From positions 620,001 through 684,000 of the forward strand of contig NZ_QXFN01000001.1 of assembly GCF_004886325.1 (NCBI RefSeq): a DNA stretch of 64,000 nt, in the 5' to 3' direction. Both the position numbers and the translations under genes were made by a program. This document shows, piece after piece, positions 44,270 through 52,924 of the stretch. Position 1 is the first letter of the stretch. The number at the start of each line of letters is the position of its first letter. A model generated the notes under the pieces. The model made no database searches and was not told the DNA's origin. It saw only the letters and a list, made by a program, of their open reading frames with translations. Source of the DNA: Cellulomonas telluris (GTDB taxonomy: Bacteria; Actinomycetota; Actinomycetes; Actinomycetales; Cellulomonadaceae).

Positions 44270-45985
44270 TCAGCCGCCCTCGGACGCCCGCATCTGCACC
44301 CCGATCTGCGCCGCGTCGACCCGCACGAGCGCGGCGTCGAGCTGCTTCGAGGAGTACGCACCCACGTCCCGCAGCCCCAGCAGCTTCTGCCGCTGCGCGT
44401 CGAGCAGGACGAGGAGCAGCTGCTGCAGGTCGGCGCGCACGGGGCCGGCGTCGTCGTCGGTGTCGCTCGCGTCGATCGCGGCGAGCTCGAGCCGCGCCCG
44501 CTCGACCACCTCGGGCGGGAACGGGGTGCCGTCCCGGCGGCGCAGCGCGTCGTCGTCGAGCCGGCGCAGCGCGGCCTGCCGCAGCTCGGCGCTGAGGGCG
44601 TCGCGCTCGCTGCCGTCGTCCGCGGGCCCGTCGGCCAGGCCGAGCCGGCGGACGACCCACGGCAGCGTCGCCCCCTGGACGAGCAGCGTCCCCGCGGCGA
44701 CCACGAACGCCACCAGGACGAGCAGCGAGCGCTGCGGGGTGTCCGACGGCAGCGACTGCGCGGCGGCGAGCGTGACCGCGCCGCGCATGCCGGCCCACAC
44801 GAGGACGACGCCCTCGCGGGGCCCGAACGCCTGCTCGGCGAGGTAGTCGATGTCCGCCAGGCGGCGCCGCACGCGCCGGCGCAGGAGCCCGCGGCGGCGC
44901 TCGACCTCCTCGCGCGGCGCCCCGGGCGGTTGCGCCTGCTTCTCGATCCGGTCCTGCGCGCGGGTCAGCACCGCCCGCAGCTGCGGGATGCGCCGCGCCC
45001 GCCGGGCCAGCGCCCACACGGACGCGCTGACGAACACGGTGCGCACGGCCACGACGAGGGTCGCGACGAGCGCGCCGAGGCCCAGGGCGAGCACCTCGCT
45101 GCCGTGCGCCTCGCGCACGTCCAGCACCAGCCCGGACACCTCGAGCCCCATGACGAGGAAGACGGCGCTCTCGAGCAGCAGCTCGAGCGTGCGCCAGACC
45201 GTCCGCTGCGCGGCGCGGTCCTCGGCCCGCAGGCGGCGCGGACCCCCGTGGCCGGTGACGAGCCCGGCGGTGACCGCCGCGACGAGCCCGGACGCCCCGA
45301 GGTGCTCGGCCGGCAGGTACGCGACGAACGGCGCGACGAGCGAGATCGCGACGTTCGACGTCGCCTGCGCCAGGCGGGCCCGCACCTCGAGCTGCAGGCG
45401 GCCGACGACCCACCCGATGAGCACCGCGACCGCGACGGCGACGACGAAGTCCCACGCGACGTCGAGGACGGACACCGTGGCGGCGGTCGCGACGATCGCG
45501 GAGCGCAGCAGCACCAGCGCGGACGCGTCGTTGAGCAGCGACTCGCCCTCGAGCACGGTGACGATCCGTGGCGACACCCCCGCCTTGCGGACGATGGACG
45601 TCGCGACGGCGTCGGTGGGGCTGACGACGGCGCCGACGGCGACCGCCGTGGCCAGGCCGATGTCCGGCAGCAGCGCGTGCAGCACGACCCCGACGACGAG
45701 CGCCGACGCCACCACGAGCAGCACCGAGAACACCGAGATCGTCCGCAGGTCGCGGCGGAAGTCCATGGCGGGCACGTTCGCCGCCGCGGAGTACAGCAGC
45801 GGCGGCAGGATCACGCCGAGCACGAGCTCGGGCTCGACCTCGATGGGCGGCACGAACGGCAGGAAGCTCACGCCGATCCCGACGAGCACGAGCAGCAGCG
45901 GTGCGGCGACGCCGACCCGGGGGGCGAACGACGTGACCGCGACGATGACGACGACGCCGAGGACGATCGCGACGAGCAGGTCCAT
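44270..45985 (-). CDS. Na+/H+ antiporter, CPA1 (NhaP/NHE) family
   Basis: 571 residues with about 12 membrane helices and a long cytoplasmic tail. Motifs: LGVILPPLLYSAA, AVGAVVSPTDAVATSIV, LEGESLLNDASALVLL (ion-binding Asn-Asp), and VLVWAGMRGAVTLAAAQSLP, which are diagnostic of CPA1 exchangers. The Arg-rich loop between helices 9 and 10 and the 110-residue acidic C-terminal helix region (PPEVVERARLELAAIDASDTDDD) are likely regulatory. It exchanges Na+ or K+ for protons. It starts 6 bp after the APC permease stop and is probably co-transcribed with it. Confidence 0.93.
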   Translation of the reverse strand: MDLLVAIVLGVVVIVAVTSFAPRVGVAAPLLLVLVGIGVSFLPFVPPIEVEPELVLGVILPPLLYSAAANVPAMDFRRDLRTISVFSVLLVVASALVVGVVLHALLPDIGLATAVAVGAVVSPTDAVATSIVRKAGVSPRIVTVLEGESLLNDASALVLLRSAIVATAATVSVLDVAWDFVVAVAVAVLIGWVVGRLQLEVRARLAQATSNVAISLVAPFVAYLPAEHLGASGLVAAVTAGLVTGHGGPRRLRAEDRAAQRTVWRTLELLLESAVFLVMGLEVSGLVLDVREAHGSEVLALGLGALVATLVVAVRTVFVSASVWALARRARRIPQLRAVLTRAQDRIEKQAQPPGAPREEVERRRGLLRRRVRRRLADIDYLAEQAFGPREGVVLVWAGMRGAVTLAAAQSLPSDTPQRSLLVLVAFVVAAGTLLVQGATLPWVVRRLGLADGPADDGSERDALSAELRQAALRRLDDDALRRRDGTPFPPEVVERARLELAAIDASDTDDDAGPVRADLQQLLLVLLDAQRQKLLGLRDVGAYSSKQLDAALVRVDAAQIGVQMRASEGG

Positions 45986-45991
45986 GCGGCG

Positions 45992-47398
45992 TCAGGACTC
46001 GTGCGTCCCCGCGGGGTCGCCCTGGTCGACCGCGAGCGCGATGCGCTCCGCCTGGCCCTCGGGACCGACGAACGCGCGGTTGACGACGTAGAGGACGACC
46101 CCGATCGCGAGCAGGATCCCGGCGCGTGCGTACACGTCGGCGTCCCGGCCGGTCAGCGGCGAGGCGAGCACGAGCGAGACGACGGCGCCGAGCACCGGGG
46201 CCCACGTCGGCGCGCGGAACCCCCGCTCGGCGTCCCCCGCCGGCTTCGCGTCGTCGTCGGCCCGGGAACGGCGCCGCAGCACGAGGACCGAGACGTTGAC
46301 GGTGGCGAACACGAGCAGCAGCAGGAGCACGGTCGTGTCGGCGAGCCCCGACAGGTCACCCGTGCTGACGAGCGTCAGGGCGATGACGGTCGTGAAGGCG
46401 ATCGCCGTCCAGGGCGTGCGGCGCCGGGTGCCCACCCGGCCGAGCCACCCGGGGACGATCCCCTCGCGGGACATCCCGTAGACCACCCGCGAGGCCATGA
46501 TCATGTTGATGAGCGCGGTGTTGGACACCGCGACGAGGGCGATGAGCGCGAACAGCCACGGCGGGAAGACGAGCCCGGCGACGCGGACGACCTCGAGCAG
46601 CGGGCCGGACGACTCGGCGAGCGTGTCGGTCTCCACGAGCATCGACGTCGTGAACGCGACAGCGAGGTAGATGACGCCGGTGATGGCGATGCCGCCGAAC
46701 AGCGCGCGGGGGAAGTCGCGGCGCGGGTGCTGGCACTCCTCGGCGAGGTTCACGGAGTCCTCGAAGCCGAGGAGGGCGTAGAACGCGAGGGCGGTGCCGC
46801 CGAGCACGGCCATCCAGGCCGGCCCGTCGGCCGTCAGGGTCATGGCGCGCGACGGGTCGCCCTCGCCGGCGAGGAACGCGCGCGCCCCGATGACGAGAAT
46901 GACGACGAGGCCGGTCACCTCGATCGCGGTGAGCACGAGGTTCACCCGGACCGACTCCGCCACCCCGATCGCGTTGACCACCGCGATGACCAGCACGAAA
47001 ACCCAGGCGGCGACGAGGGTCGGCACGGTGACGAGCTCGGCCAGGTAGTCGCCGCCGAAGGCCCGCGCGGCGGCGCTCGCGCTCGTGATGCCGGACATGA
47101 GGACGGCGAACGCGACGAGGAACGTGACGAAGGGCCGGCCGAACGCCCGCTGCGCGTACACGGCGGCGCCCGCGGCGCGCGGGAACCGGCCGACGAGCTC
47201 GGCGTACGCGGTGGCGGTGAGCGCGGCGAGCGCGAAGGCCACGACGAACGGGATCCAGATCGCGCCGCCGACCTCGCCCGCGACGCGCCCGGTCAGGGCG
47301 TAGATACCGGCGCCGAGGATGTCCCCGACGACGAAGACGAGCAGCATGCGTCGTCCGACGGTCCGCTTGAGCGCGGGAGCCGGTGCGGTGGCGACCAC
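45992..47398 (-). CDS. APC-family amino-acid permease
   Basis: 468 residues from a GTG with an ideal AGGAGG 5 nt upstream. Twelve predicted helices; FVVGDILGAGIYALTGRVAGEVGG in helix 1 contains the Gly-rich unwound substrate site, and LIGLIALVAVSNTALINMIMASRVVYGMSREG-type sequence later in the chain matches the superfamily. It differs from the permease near 20 kb and is closer to YhdG/YfnA-like members. Likely amino-acid or polyamine uptake; operon with the antiporter suggests a role in pH or cation balance. Confidence 0.92.
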   Translation of the reverse strand: MVATAPAPALKRTVGRRMLLVFVVGDILGAGIYALTGRVAGEVGGAIWIPFVVAFALAALTATAYAELVGRFPRAAGAAVYAQRAFGRPFVTFLVAFAVLMSGITSASAAARAFGGDYLAELVTVPTLVAAWVFVLVIAVVNAIGVAESVRVNLVLTAIEVTGLVVILVIGARAFLAGEGDPSRAMTLTADGPAWMAVLGGTALAFYALLGFEDSVNLAEECQHPRRDFPRALFGGIAITGVIYLAVAFTTSMLVETDTLAESSGPLLEVVRVAGLVFPPWLFALIALVAVSNTALINMIMASRVVYGMSREGIVPGWLGRVGTRRRTPWTAIAFTTVIALTLVSTGDLSGLADTTVLLLLLVFATVNVSVLVLRRRSRADDDAKPAGDAERGFRAPTWAPVLGAVVSLVLASPLTGRDADVYARAGILLAIGVVLYVVNRAFVGPEGQAERIALAVDQGDPAGTHES

Positions 47399-47471
47399 GG
47401 CGACCTCCTGACCTGGGATCAGGGGGAGTCTGCTCCTGGTCGTCCCGGCCCGCCCGCCGAGGTGGCCCGCG

Positions 47472-48968
47472 TCATCCGACCAGCCCGAGCGCGCCCGCGG
47501 CGGCGCCGAGCAGCGCGCACACGCCGAGGGTGCGCAGCACCGACCACCGCAGCCGGAGGACCAGCACCCCCGCGACCAGCGCGATCACGACCGACACCGG
47601 CCGGACCGAGCCGAGGTCCGGCACCTCGAGGTGCAGCGGGCCCGCCGCCACCTCCCGCGTCGTCGCGAACAGGGTGTGCAGCGCGAAGTACACGGCGAGG
47701 TTGGCGATGACGCCGACGACGGCGGCCGTGATTCCCGTGAGCGCCGCGCCCAGCGGCGCGTTGCCGCGCAGCCGCTCGACGTAGGGGGCCCCGAGGAAGA
47801 TCAGCAGGAAGCTCGGCACGAACGTCACCCACGTCGTCAGCAGCGCGCCGAGCAGGGCCGCGGCCCACGGGTCGAGGGTGCCCGGGTCGCGGTACGCGCC
47901 GAGGAACGCGACGAACTGCACGACCATGATGAGCGGGCCGGGCGTCGTCTCGGCCAGCGCGAGGCCGCGGACCATCTCGCCGGGCGCGAGCCACCCGTAC
48001 GTCTCCACGGCGCGCTGCGCGACGAACGCGAGAACCGCGTACGCGCCGCCGAACGTCACCACGGCGGTGCCGGAGAAGAACAGGCCCTGCTGGGTCAGGA
48101 CGCCGTCGCGCCCGGTGGTCAGCGCGACGGCGAGCACGGGGGCCAGCCACACCACGACGCCCACGAGCGCCACGAGCGCCGTCCGGCGCCCCGACGGGCG
48201 CTCGCTGTGGAGCGCGTCGTCGGGGATGAGCGGCGCCGGCCCGTCGGCCTCGGCCCCGTGCCCGCCGCGGGTCGCCAGCAGCCGCGGCGCCACCCGGTGC
48301 AGCGTCCAGCCGACCAGGCCCGCGGCGGCGACCACCAGCGGGAACGGCAGACCGAACGCGGTGAGGGCGAGGAACGCGGCCACCGCGAGTGCGACGAGGG
48401 CCGGGCCGGCCAGGGCGCGCCGGCCGACCCGCACGACGGCCTGCACGACGATCGCCAGCACCGCCGGCGCGAGGCCCGCGAACAGCGCGGTGACGGCGGT
48501 CGTGTCGCCCCACACGACGTAGACGGCGGACAGCGCGAGCAGCGCGACGACGCCCGGCAGGACGAACAGCGTCCCCGCGACCAGCCCGCCGCGGAACCCG
48601 TTGAGCAGCCACCCCGTGTACACGGCGAGCTGCTGGGCCTCGGGACCGGGCAGGAGCATGCAGTAGTTCAGCGCGTGCAGGAACCGGCGCTGGCCGATCC
48701 ACCGCTTCTCGTCCACGAGCGTGCGCTGCATGACGGCGATCTGGCCGGCGGGGCCGCCGAAGGTCTGCAGCGAGATGGCGAACCACGCGCGCACGGCGGT
48801 GCCGAACGGCACGAGGTCGCGGCCGGTCGCGTCGTCGTGAGGCGAGGCCGCGGCGTCCTGCCCGGCCGCGTCGCGCGAGGGCGTCGCCCGGGCGCCCTGC
48901 AGGTCCGGCTCGTCCGCCGCCGTACTCGCACCGCTGGTGTCCACGGCGTCATGGGACCACGCGCGCAC
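47472..48968 (-). CDS. chrA: Chromate transporter-family protein, two-domain ChrA
   Basis: 498 residues made of two homologous halves: FAISLQTFGGPAGQIAVMQRTLVDEKRWIGQRRFLHALNYCMLLPGPEAQQLAVYTGW and FFSGTAVVTFGGAYAVLAFVAQRAVETYGWLAPGEMVRGLALAETTPGPLIMVVQFVAF, the long-chain CHR architecture with the conserved GGP and PGP motifs. It exports chromate by an ion-coupled mechanism in studied cases; relatives may carry other oxyanions. The first 55 residues are disordered; the GTG used has no clear ribosome site and a second GTG eight codons downstream is possible. Confidence 0.93.
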   Translation of the reverse strand: MRAWSHDAVDTSGASTAADEPDLQGARATPSRDAAGQDAAASPHDDATGRDLVPFGTAVRAWFAISLQTFGGPAGQIAVMQRTLVDEKRWIGQRRFLHALNYCMLLPGPEAQQLAVYTGWLLNGFRGGLVAGTLFVLPGVVALLALSAVYVVWGDTTAVTALFAGLAPAVLAIVVQAVVRVGRRALAGPALVALAVAAFLALTAFGLPFPLVVAAAGLVGWTLHRVAPRLLATRGGHGAEADGPAPLIPDDALHSERPSGRRTALVALVGVVVWLAPVLAVALTTGRDGVLTQQGLFFSGTAVVTFGGAYAVLAFVAQRAVETYGWLAPGEMVRGLALAETTPGPLIMVVQFVAFLGAYRDPGTLDPWAAALLGALLTTWVTFVPSFLLIFLGAPYVERLRGNAPLGAALTGITAAVVGVIANLAVYFALHTLFATTREVAAGPLHLEVPDLGSVRPVSVVIALVAGVLVLRLRWSVLRTLGVCALLGAAAGALGLVG

Positions 48969-49110
48969 CGGCCGGGGAAGGGGACCGCCCGCCGTGCTGC
49001 CACCTGCTCGGCAGGCGCACTCGGCCCCGCGGACCTACGCTCGGTGACCTCCGGACGAGCGGTGCGCGGGCAGGCCGCCGCCGTCCGACGGCACGCACGT
49101 CCCACGACAC

Positions 49111-49131
49111 GACCGGCCGTCGAGGCCGGTC
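49111..49131 (+). promoter_or_regulatory. 8-bp hairpin directly upstream of a ribosome-binding site
   Basis: gaccggcc and ggccggtc pair around gtcga and end 2 nt before the GAGGAGGT of the YtxH-like gene. A -10-like TACGCT at about 49035 would give a leader of roughly 100 nt containing it. Could modulate ribosome access or stabilise the mRNA. Confidence 0.35.
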
Positions 49132-49143
49132 CGAGGAGGTCGC

Positions 49144-49488
49144 ATGAAGGGCAAGCTCACGTTCCTCGTCGGCGCCGGGGTCGGGTACCTCCTGGGCACC
49201 CGGGCCGGTCGGCAGCAGTTCGAGAAGATCAAGGGCTGGGCCACCGAGACGTGGCAGGACCCGCGCGTCCAGGGCTACGTGAAGGACGCCGAGTCGGCCG
49301 CCGCGGACTTCGCCAAGACCCAGGGCGGTGCGCTGAAGGACAAGGCCGTGAGCACGGCGAAGGGCGCGTTCGGCGGGTCGAAGGACGACTCCTCCGACAC
49401 CTCCACGACGTCCGAGACGTCGTACCCGCAGACCGAGGGCCCGCTGGTCGACGCGGACGACGCCAACCCGAACACGCCGCGCACCTGA
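49144..49488 (+). CDS. YtxH-like small stress-type protein
   Basis: 114 residues with a strong GAGGAGGT site. The N-terminal glycine-zipper helix KLTFLVGAGVGYLLGTRAGRQQFEKI matches the YtxH/YtxH-like family, followed by a charged amphipathic helix with Ala-Lys repeats and a Ser/Thr-rich acidic tail. Such proteins associate with the membrane and are often induced by general stress, without known biochemical activity. A strong terminator follows 21 bp after the stop. Confidence 0.85.
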   Translation: MKGKLTFLVGAGVGYLLGTRAGRQQFEKIKGWATETWQDPRVQGYVKDAESAAADFAKTQGGALKDKAVSTAKGAFGGSKDDSSDTSTTSETSYPQTEGPLVDADDANPNTPRT

Positions 49489-49509
49489 CGCGGCTCGCGC
49501 ACGCAGGAC

Positions 49510-49541
49510 GGCGGGCGGTGGGGTCCTCCCCACCGCCCGCC
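49510..49541 (+). terminator. 14-bp perfect hairpin terminator
   Basis: ggcgggcggtgggg pairs without mismatch with ccccaccgcccgcc around the loop tcct, 21 bp beyond the YtxH-like stop codon. One of the strongest hairpins in the window. Confidence 0.75.
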
Positions 49542-49606
49542 CTCCACGTGGCGGGCGGGTCCAGGCCCGTGGGGTCGTGGTCCGCGTGCCCATCCCAGGA
49601 GCCGTC

Positions 49607-49957
49607 ATGACCCGCACCCCTCGACGGGCGGCAGCCGCCGTGCTGCTGGCCCTCCCGCTCACCCTGCTCGGTGCGTCCGCGCAGGGCCACGACCGGCCGG
49701 CCGGCGACGGCCCGGCCGACCCCCGGGTCCTGCCCGCGTCGGCGCGGGTCGTCCCGGGCGACGGGCGCGCGGTCGAGGGCACGTACGGCTTCCGCGTCGA
49801 CGCGCCGGCGGTCCCGGTCGGCCCCGCGAGGGCGGGTGCGCCGGCGCACGCCGCCGCATCCCCCGTCGCGGCGCCGGCGTGGCCGTGGGTCGTCGGTGCG
49901 AGCGCCCTCGCGACCGTCGTCACCGCCGCCGTGGCGCTCTGGCGCCGCCGGCGCTGA
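49607..49957 (+). CDS. Small secreted protein with C-terminal membrane anchor
   Basis: 116 residues from the ATG of MTRTPRRAAAAVLLALP with AGGAG 6 nt upstream. A signal peptide ends near LGASAQG; the mature part is Pro/Ala-rich (VLPASARVVPGDGRAVEGTYGFRVDAPAVPVGP); the C terminus is a helix WPWVVGASALATVVTAAVAL followed by WRRRR, a stop-transfer anchor. No LPXTG sorting signal. The strand VEGTYGFRVDAP resembles the end of CopC-like copper proteins, but the copper ligands are missing; treated as unknown. Confidence 0.68.
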   Translation: MTRTPRRAAAAVLLALPLTLLGASAQGHDRPAGDGPADPRVLPASARVVPGDGRAVEGTYGFRVDAPAVPVGPARAGAPAHAAASPVAAPAWPWVVGASALATVVTAAVALWRRRR

Positions 49958-50002
49958 CCGCCACCGCGGCCTCCGCCCCGTCGCCGGCCTCCACCCGTCG
50001 GC

Positions 50003-51466
50003 TCAGCCCGCCGCTGCCGCCCGCCGCCGCGCCCGCGCCGCCAGCAGCACGTCGACCACCAGGAACACCAGCAGGGGGATGCCGAACAGCGGCACGAACC
50101 ACCCCACGGCCGCCGCGAGCACCAGCAGCAGCACCGCGAGCCACCGCGGGGCGCGCCGCAGCCCGCCCGGGGGCAGCCACGGACCCGGCCCGCGCCGCTG
50201 CCGGGTGGGGCGGCGCTGCCACCACATGCGGTAGCCGAGCACCAGCAGCGTGATCAGCCCGATCGCCAACGCCGCCAGCACGAGCTGGTTCGCGACGCCG
50301 AACAGCTCGCCCATGTGCGCGTAGATCCCCCAGTGCGCGAGCTTCGCCGCGAGGTTCTGGTCCGCGAAGTCGACCCGGTCCACGACGGTGCCGTCGGCGC
50401 CGTCCACGGCGATCGCGTCAGCGCGGGTCGGCCACCCGCTGCCCTGCTCGGCGGCGGTCCACGCCTGCCCGGCCTCGCTCGGCGGGGTGAGGCGCACCGG
50501 CTCGCGCAGTCCCTCGGCGCGCGCGGTCGCGAGGACGCCGTCGACGCCGACGCCGGCCGTGAGCACGGCGTCCGGTCCGCCGGTGCCACCGCCGTGCTCG
50601 GCGTGCTCGCCGTGCTCGTCGCCCACCGCGGCCCCGGGCAGCGTCGGGTCGACGTAGGTGGTGGTCCAGCCCCACGTGGCGCGCAGCTCGGAGACGTTCG
50701 CACCCGCGTACGCCGACCACGTCAGCCCGGTCGCGGAGAGCACAAGCAGCCCGAGTGCGGCCACGAGGCCGACCGTCCCGTGCCACGACAGCGTGCGCCG
50801 GCGGCCGGGCCGCACGCGCTCGGGCACGACCAGGCGGCGCAGGCGCCCGCGGCGGGCCGACCGGGCCACCCACATGACGACGCCACCCAGCACCACCACC
50901 CACAGCCACGAGGCGGCGATCTCCGAGTACATCTCGCCGGGGGCACCGAGCAGCAGGTTGCGGTGCAGGTCGTCGAGCGTCCACCGCACGGGCAGGAAGC
51001 CGGTGTACGTCGTGAGCGCGCCGCGCACCTCGGCGGTGTACGGGTCGACGAAGACGGTGCGGTCCTTGCCCTCGGGCACGTCGTCGACGGCGAGGACGAC
51101 GCGCGTGGTGCCCTCGGGGGTCGCCGCCTGCTGCACCTGCACGACGACCCCCTCGGGGTGCTCGGCGCGCGCCGCGCCGAGCTGGTCGGCGAGCGGCAGG
51201 CGCGCGTCACCGACGGTGTCGACGGTGAGCTCGTGCCGGTGCACCACGGCCTCGAGCTGCGGGGCGACCGAGTAGAGCAGGCCGGTGAACGCCGCGACCA
51301 GCAGGAACGGGCCGACGAGGACGCCGGCGTAGAAGTGCAGGCGCAGGAGCAGCGGCTGCAGCGCGGACCACACGGAGGTGGGGGAGTCGGGCGGTGGTGC
51401 CGGCGGGGCGGCGGGTCGGTCGTCGGGACGCTCGTCGGGCAGGACGGAGGGCGGGGTGGTGGTCAT
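50003..51466 (-). CDS. PepSY-associated transmembrane protein
   Basis: 487 residues; GAGGAC lies just before the ATG. After a Pro/Asp-rich head, LLLRLHFYAGVLVGPFLLVAAFTGLLYSVAP is the first PepSY-TM helix, and RWTLDDLHRNLLLGAPGEMYSEIAASWLWVVVLGG and LSWHGTVGLVAALGLLVLSATGL are the other conserved blocks with His residues that may bind heme or metal. A His-rich loop (GDEHGEHAEHGGG, about residues 281-293) points to metal binding. Relatives act with iron- or copper-related proteins, e.g. as membrane reductases. The small His-rich membrane protein lies just upstream. Confidence 0.88.
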   Translation of the reverse strand: MTTTPPSVLPDERPDDRPAAPPAPPPDSPTSVWSALQPLLLRLHFYAGVLVGPFLLVAAFTGLLYSVAPQLEAVVHRHELTVDTVGDARLPLADQLGAARAEHPEGVVVQVQQAATPEGTTRVVLAVDDVPEGKDRTVFVDPYTAEVRGALTTYTGFLPVRWTLDDLHRNLLLGAPGEMYSEIAASWLWVVVLGGVVMWVARSARRGRLRRLVVPERVRPGRRRTLSWHGTVGLVAALGLLVLSATGLTWSAYAGANVSELRATWGWTTTYVDPTLPGAAVGDEHGEHAEHGGGTGGPDAVLTAGVGVDGVLATARAEGLREPVRLTPPSEAGQAWTAAEQGSGWPTRADAIAVDGADGTVVDRVDFADQNLAAKLAHWGIYAHMGELFGVANQLVLAALAIGLITLLVLGYRMWWQRRPTRQRRGPGPWLPPGGLRRAPRWLAVLLLVLAAAVGWFVPLFGIPLLVFLVVDVLLAARARRRAAAAG

Positions 51467-51572
51467 GGCGGGTCCTCGGGTGTGCGCGGGGGCGCGCGGG
51501 CGGCCCGACGGCGGGCGTGCCGGCGCGCGTGGACGTCGGGCGCCGACCCGGGGACGCCCGTCGTGCGCGGGG

Positions 51573-52211
51573 TCAGGGGCCGGGGCGCACCGCGACCGGC
51601 GGACCGCGCCGGCGTGCGGCCGAGCCCAGGGCGGCCCCGCTGTGCGCGGCGACGAGCGGTGACCCGGCGGGCAGCGGGCGGGGCGCCGGCCACGCCGGCA
51701 GCGCGGCGTGCGCGAGCAGCGGCACGACACGGGACAGCCACCCGGCGGCGGCACGGGCGGCGCGGTCGGTCGCGACGAGGAGGAGCGCGGTGGCGAGGGC
51801 GGCGGCCGCGTGCGCGACGACCATCGGCAGGTCGCCGTGACCGAGCGCCGCGGGGTCGCCGTGCCCGGGCGGGGTGGTGCCGGTGGGCGCGACGACGGCG
51901 CGCACCGCCGCCCCCGCGGCGTGGTGGGTGGGCGTCGTCACCGGGGACGCCGGGTGCAGCAGCGTGAACGCGTGGTGCAGGGCCACCTGCAGGACGGCAC
52001 CGGCCGGTGCGAGCACCCGCACGCGGAACGTCCGGGGGCCGCCCAGCGGCAGCACGGCGACGGTCGTCACCGCCAGGAGCGCGGCGACCGCGGCGGGTGC
52101 GGGGACGGCCCCGCCGGCGGACAGGTGCGCGGCGCCGGCCGACGCGAGCGCCGTCGCGGCCACGAGCAGCGCCCGGGCCGTCCGCAGCGCAGCGCCCGCC
52201 GTCGGATCCAC
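51573..52211 (-). CDS. His-rich polytopic membrane protein
   Basis: 212 residues from a GTG. Four to five hydrophobic Ala-rich helices with His in and near them: VALHHAFTLLHPAS, TPTHHAAGAA, GHGDPAALGHGDLPMVVAHAAAALA. No known family recognised, although size and topology resemble small membrane proteins found beside copper-handling genes. Its stop is 106 bp from the PepSY gene on the same strand. A metal-related role is inferred from His content and context. Confidence 0.65.
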   Translation of the reverse strand: MDPTAGAALRTARALLVAATALASAGAAHLSAGGAVPAPAAVAALLAVTTVAVLPLGGPRTFRVRVLAPAGAVLQVALHHAFTLLHPASPVTTPTHHAAGAAVRAVVAPTGTTPPGHGDPAALGHGDLPMVVAHAAAALATALLLVATDRAARAAAGWLSRVVPLLAHAALPAWPAPRPLPAGSPLVAAHSGAALGSAARRRGPPVAVRPGP

Positions 52212-52279
52212 CCGCGCACCGTACGGAGCGCAGGTCCGGCCCCGGCAGGGGTCCGGCGGCGGCGAACCGTTTCAGGCGG

Positions 52280-52840
52280 TCAGCCAGCGGCGCGCGACCC
52301 CGTCGCGGCGGCGCCGTCGCGCGCGTCCTGCTCACCGAGCAGCCGCAGCGCGTCCGCCACGGTGGCCTCGACGTCGCCGCGCACGTGCACGGTCACCCCG
52401 TCCTCGTCGGCCTGCAGCGGCTCCAGCAGCGCGAGCTGGGACTCCAGCAGGGCCGGCGGCATCCAGTGGCCCTGCCGCTGCGCCACGCGCTCGCGCAGGA
52501 GGTCGGCCGGCACGTCGAGCAGCACGAACCGCACGCGTCCCTCGGCCGCGGTGAGGGTCGCGCGGTACACGCGACGCAGCGCCGAGCAGGCGACCACGGT
52601 GGAGCGGCCGGCGCGCGCGTGCTCGGTCATCGCGTCGCGGACCGCGGCGAGCCACGGCCACCGGTCGTCGTCGGTGAGCGCGACGCCGCTGCTCATCTTC
52701 GCGACGTTGGCCTCCGGGTGCAGGTCGTCCCCCTCGACGAACGGCCGGTCCAGCCGTGCCGCGACGCCCCGGCCGACGCTCGACTTGCCGGTGCCGGAGA
52801 CGCCCATGACGACGAGGTGCTCGACCGGTGCGGTGTCCAC
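52280..52840 (-). CDS. gntK: Gluconokinase
   Basis: 186 residues from a GTG. Walker A is VMGVSGTGKSSVGRGVA; EGDDLHPEANVAKMSSGVALTDDDRWPWL is the highly conserved gluconate-binding block, and SALRRVYRATL and GHWMPPALLESQLALLEPL complete the family signature. It phosphorylates D-gluconate to 6-phosphogluconate with ATP, feeding the pentose phosphate pathway. No gluconate permease is adjacent. Divergent from corA, 84 bp away. Confidence 0.95.
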   Translation of the reverse strand: MDTAPVEHLVVMGVSGTGKSSVGRGVAARLDRPFVEGDDLHPEANVAKMSSGVALTDDDRWPWLAAVRDAMTEHARAGRSTVVACSALRRVYRATLTAAEGRVRFVLLDVPADLLRERVAQRQGHWMPPALLESQLALLEPLQADEDGVTVHVRGDVEATVADALRLLGEQDARDGAAATGSRAAG

Positions 52841-52924
52841 GCGTCACACCCTGCCACCCGGCGCCGCTGCCCGGGCCGCCCACGCCCGGCCCGGGTACGG
52901 TCGCCCGGGTCGGGAGGAGCGGAC

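Noticed and set aside
49607-49957. CopC-like copper protein
   Set aside because: The final VEGTYGFRVDAP strand is similar, but the N-terminal copper ligands and the normal domain length are missing.
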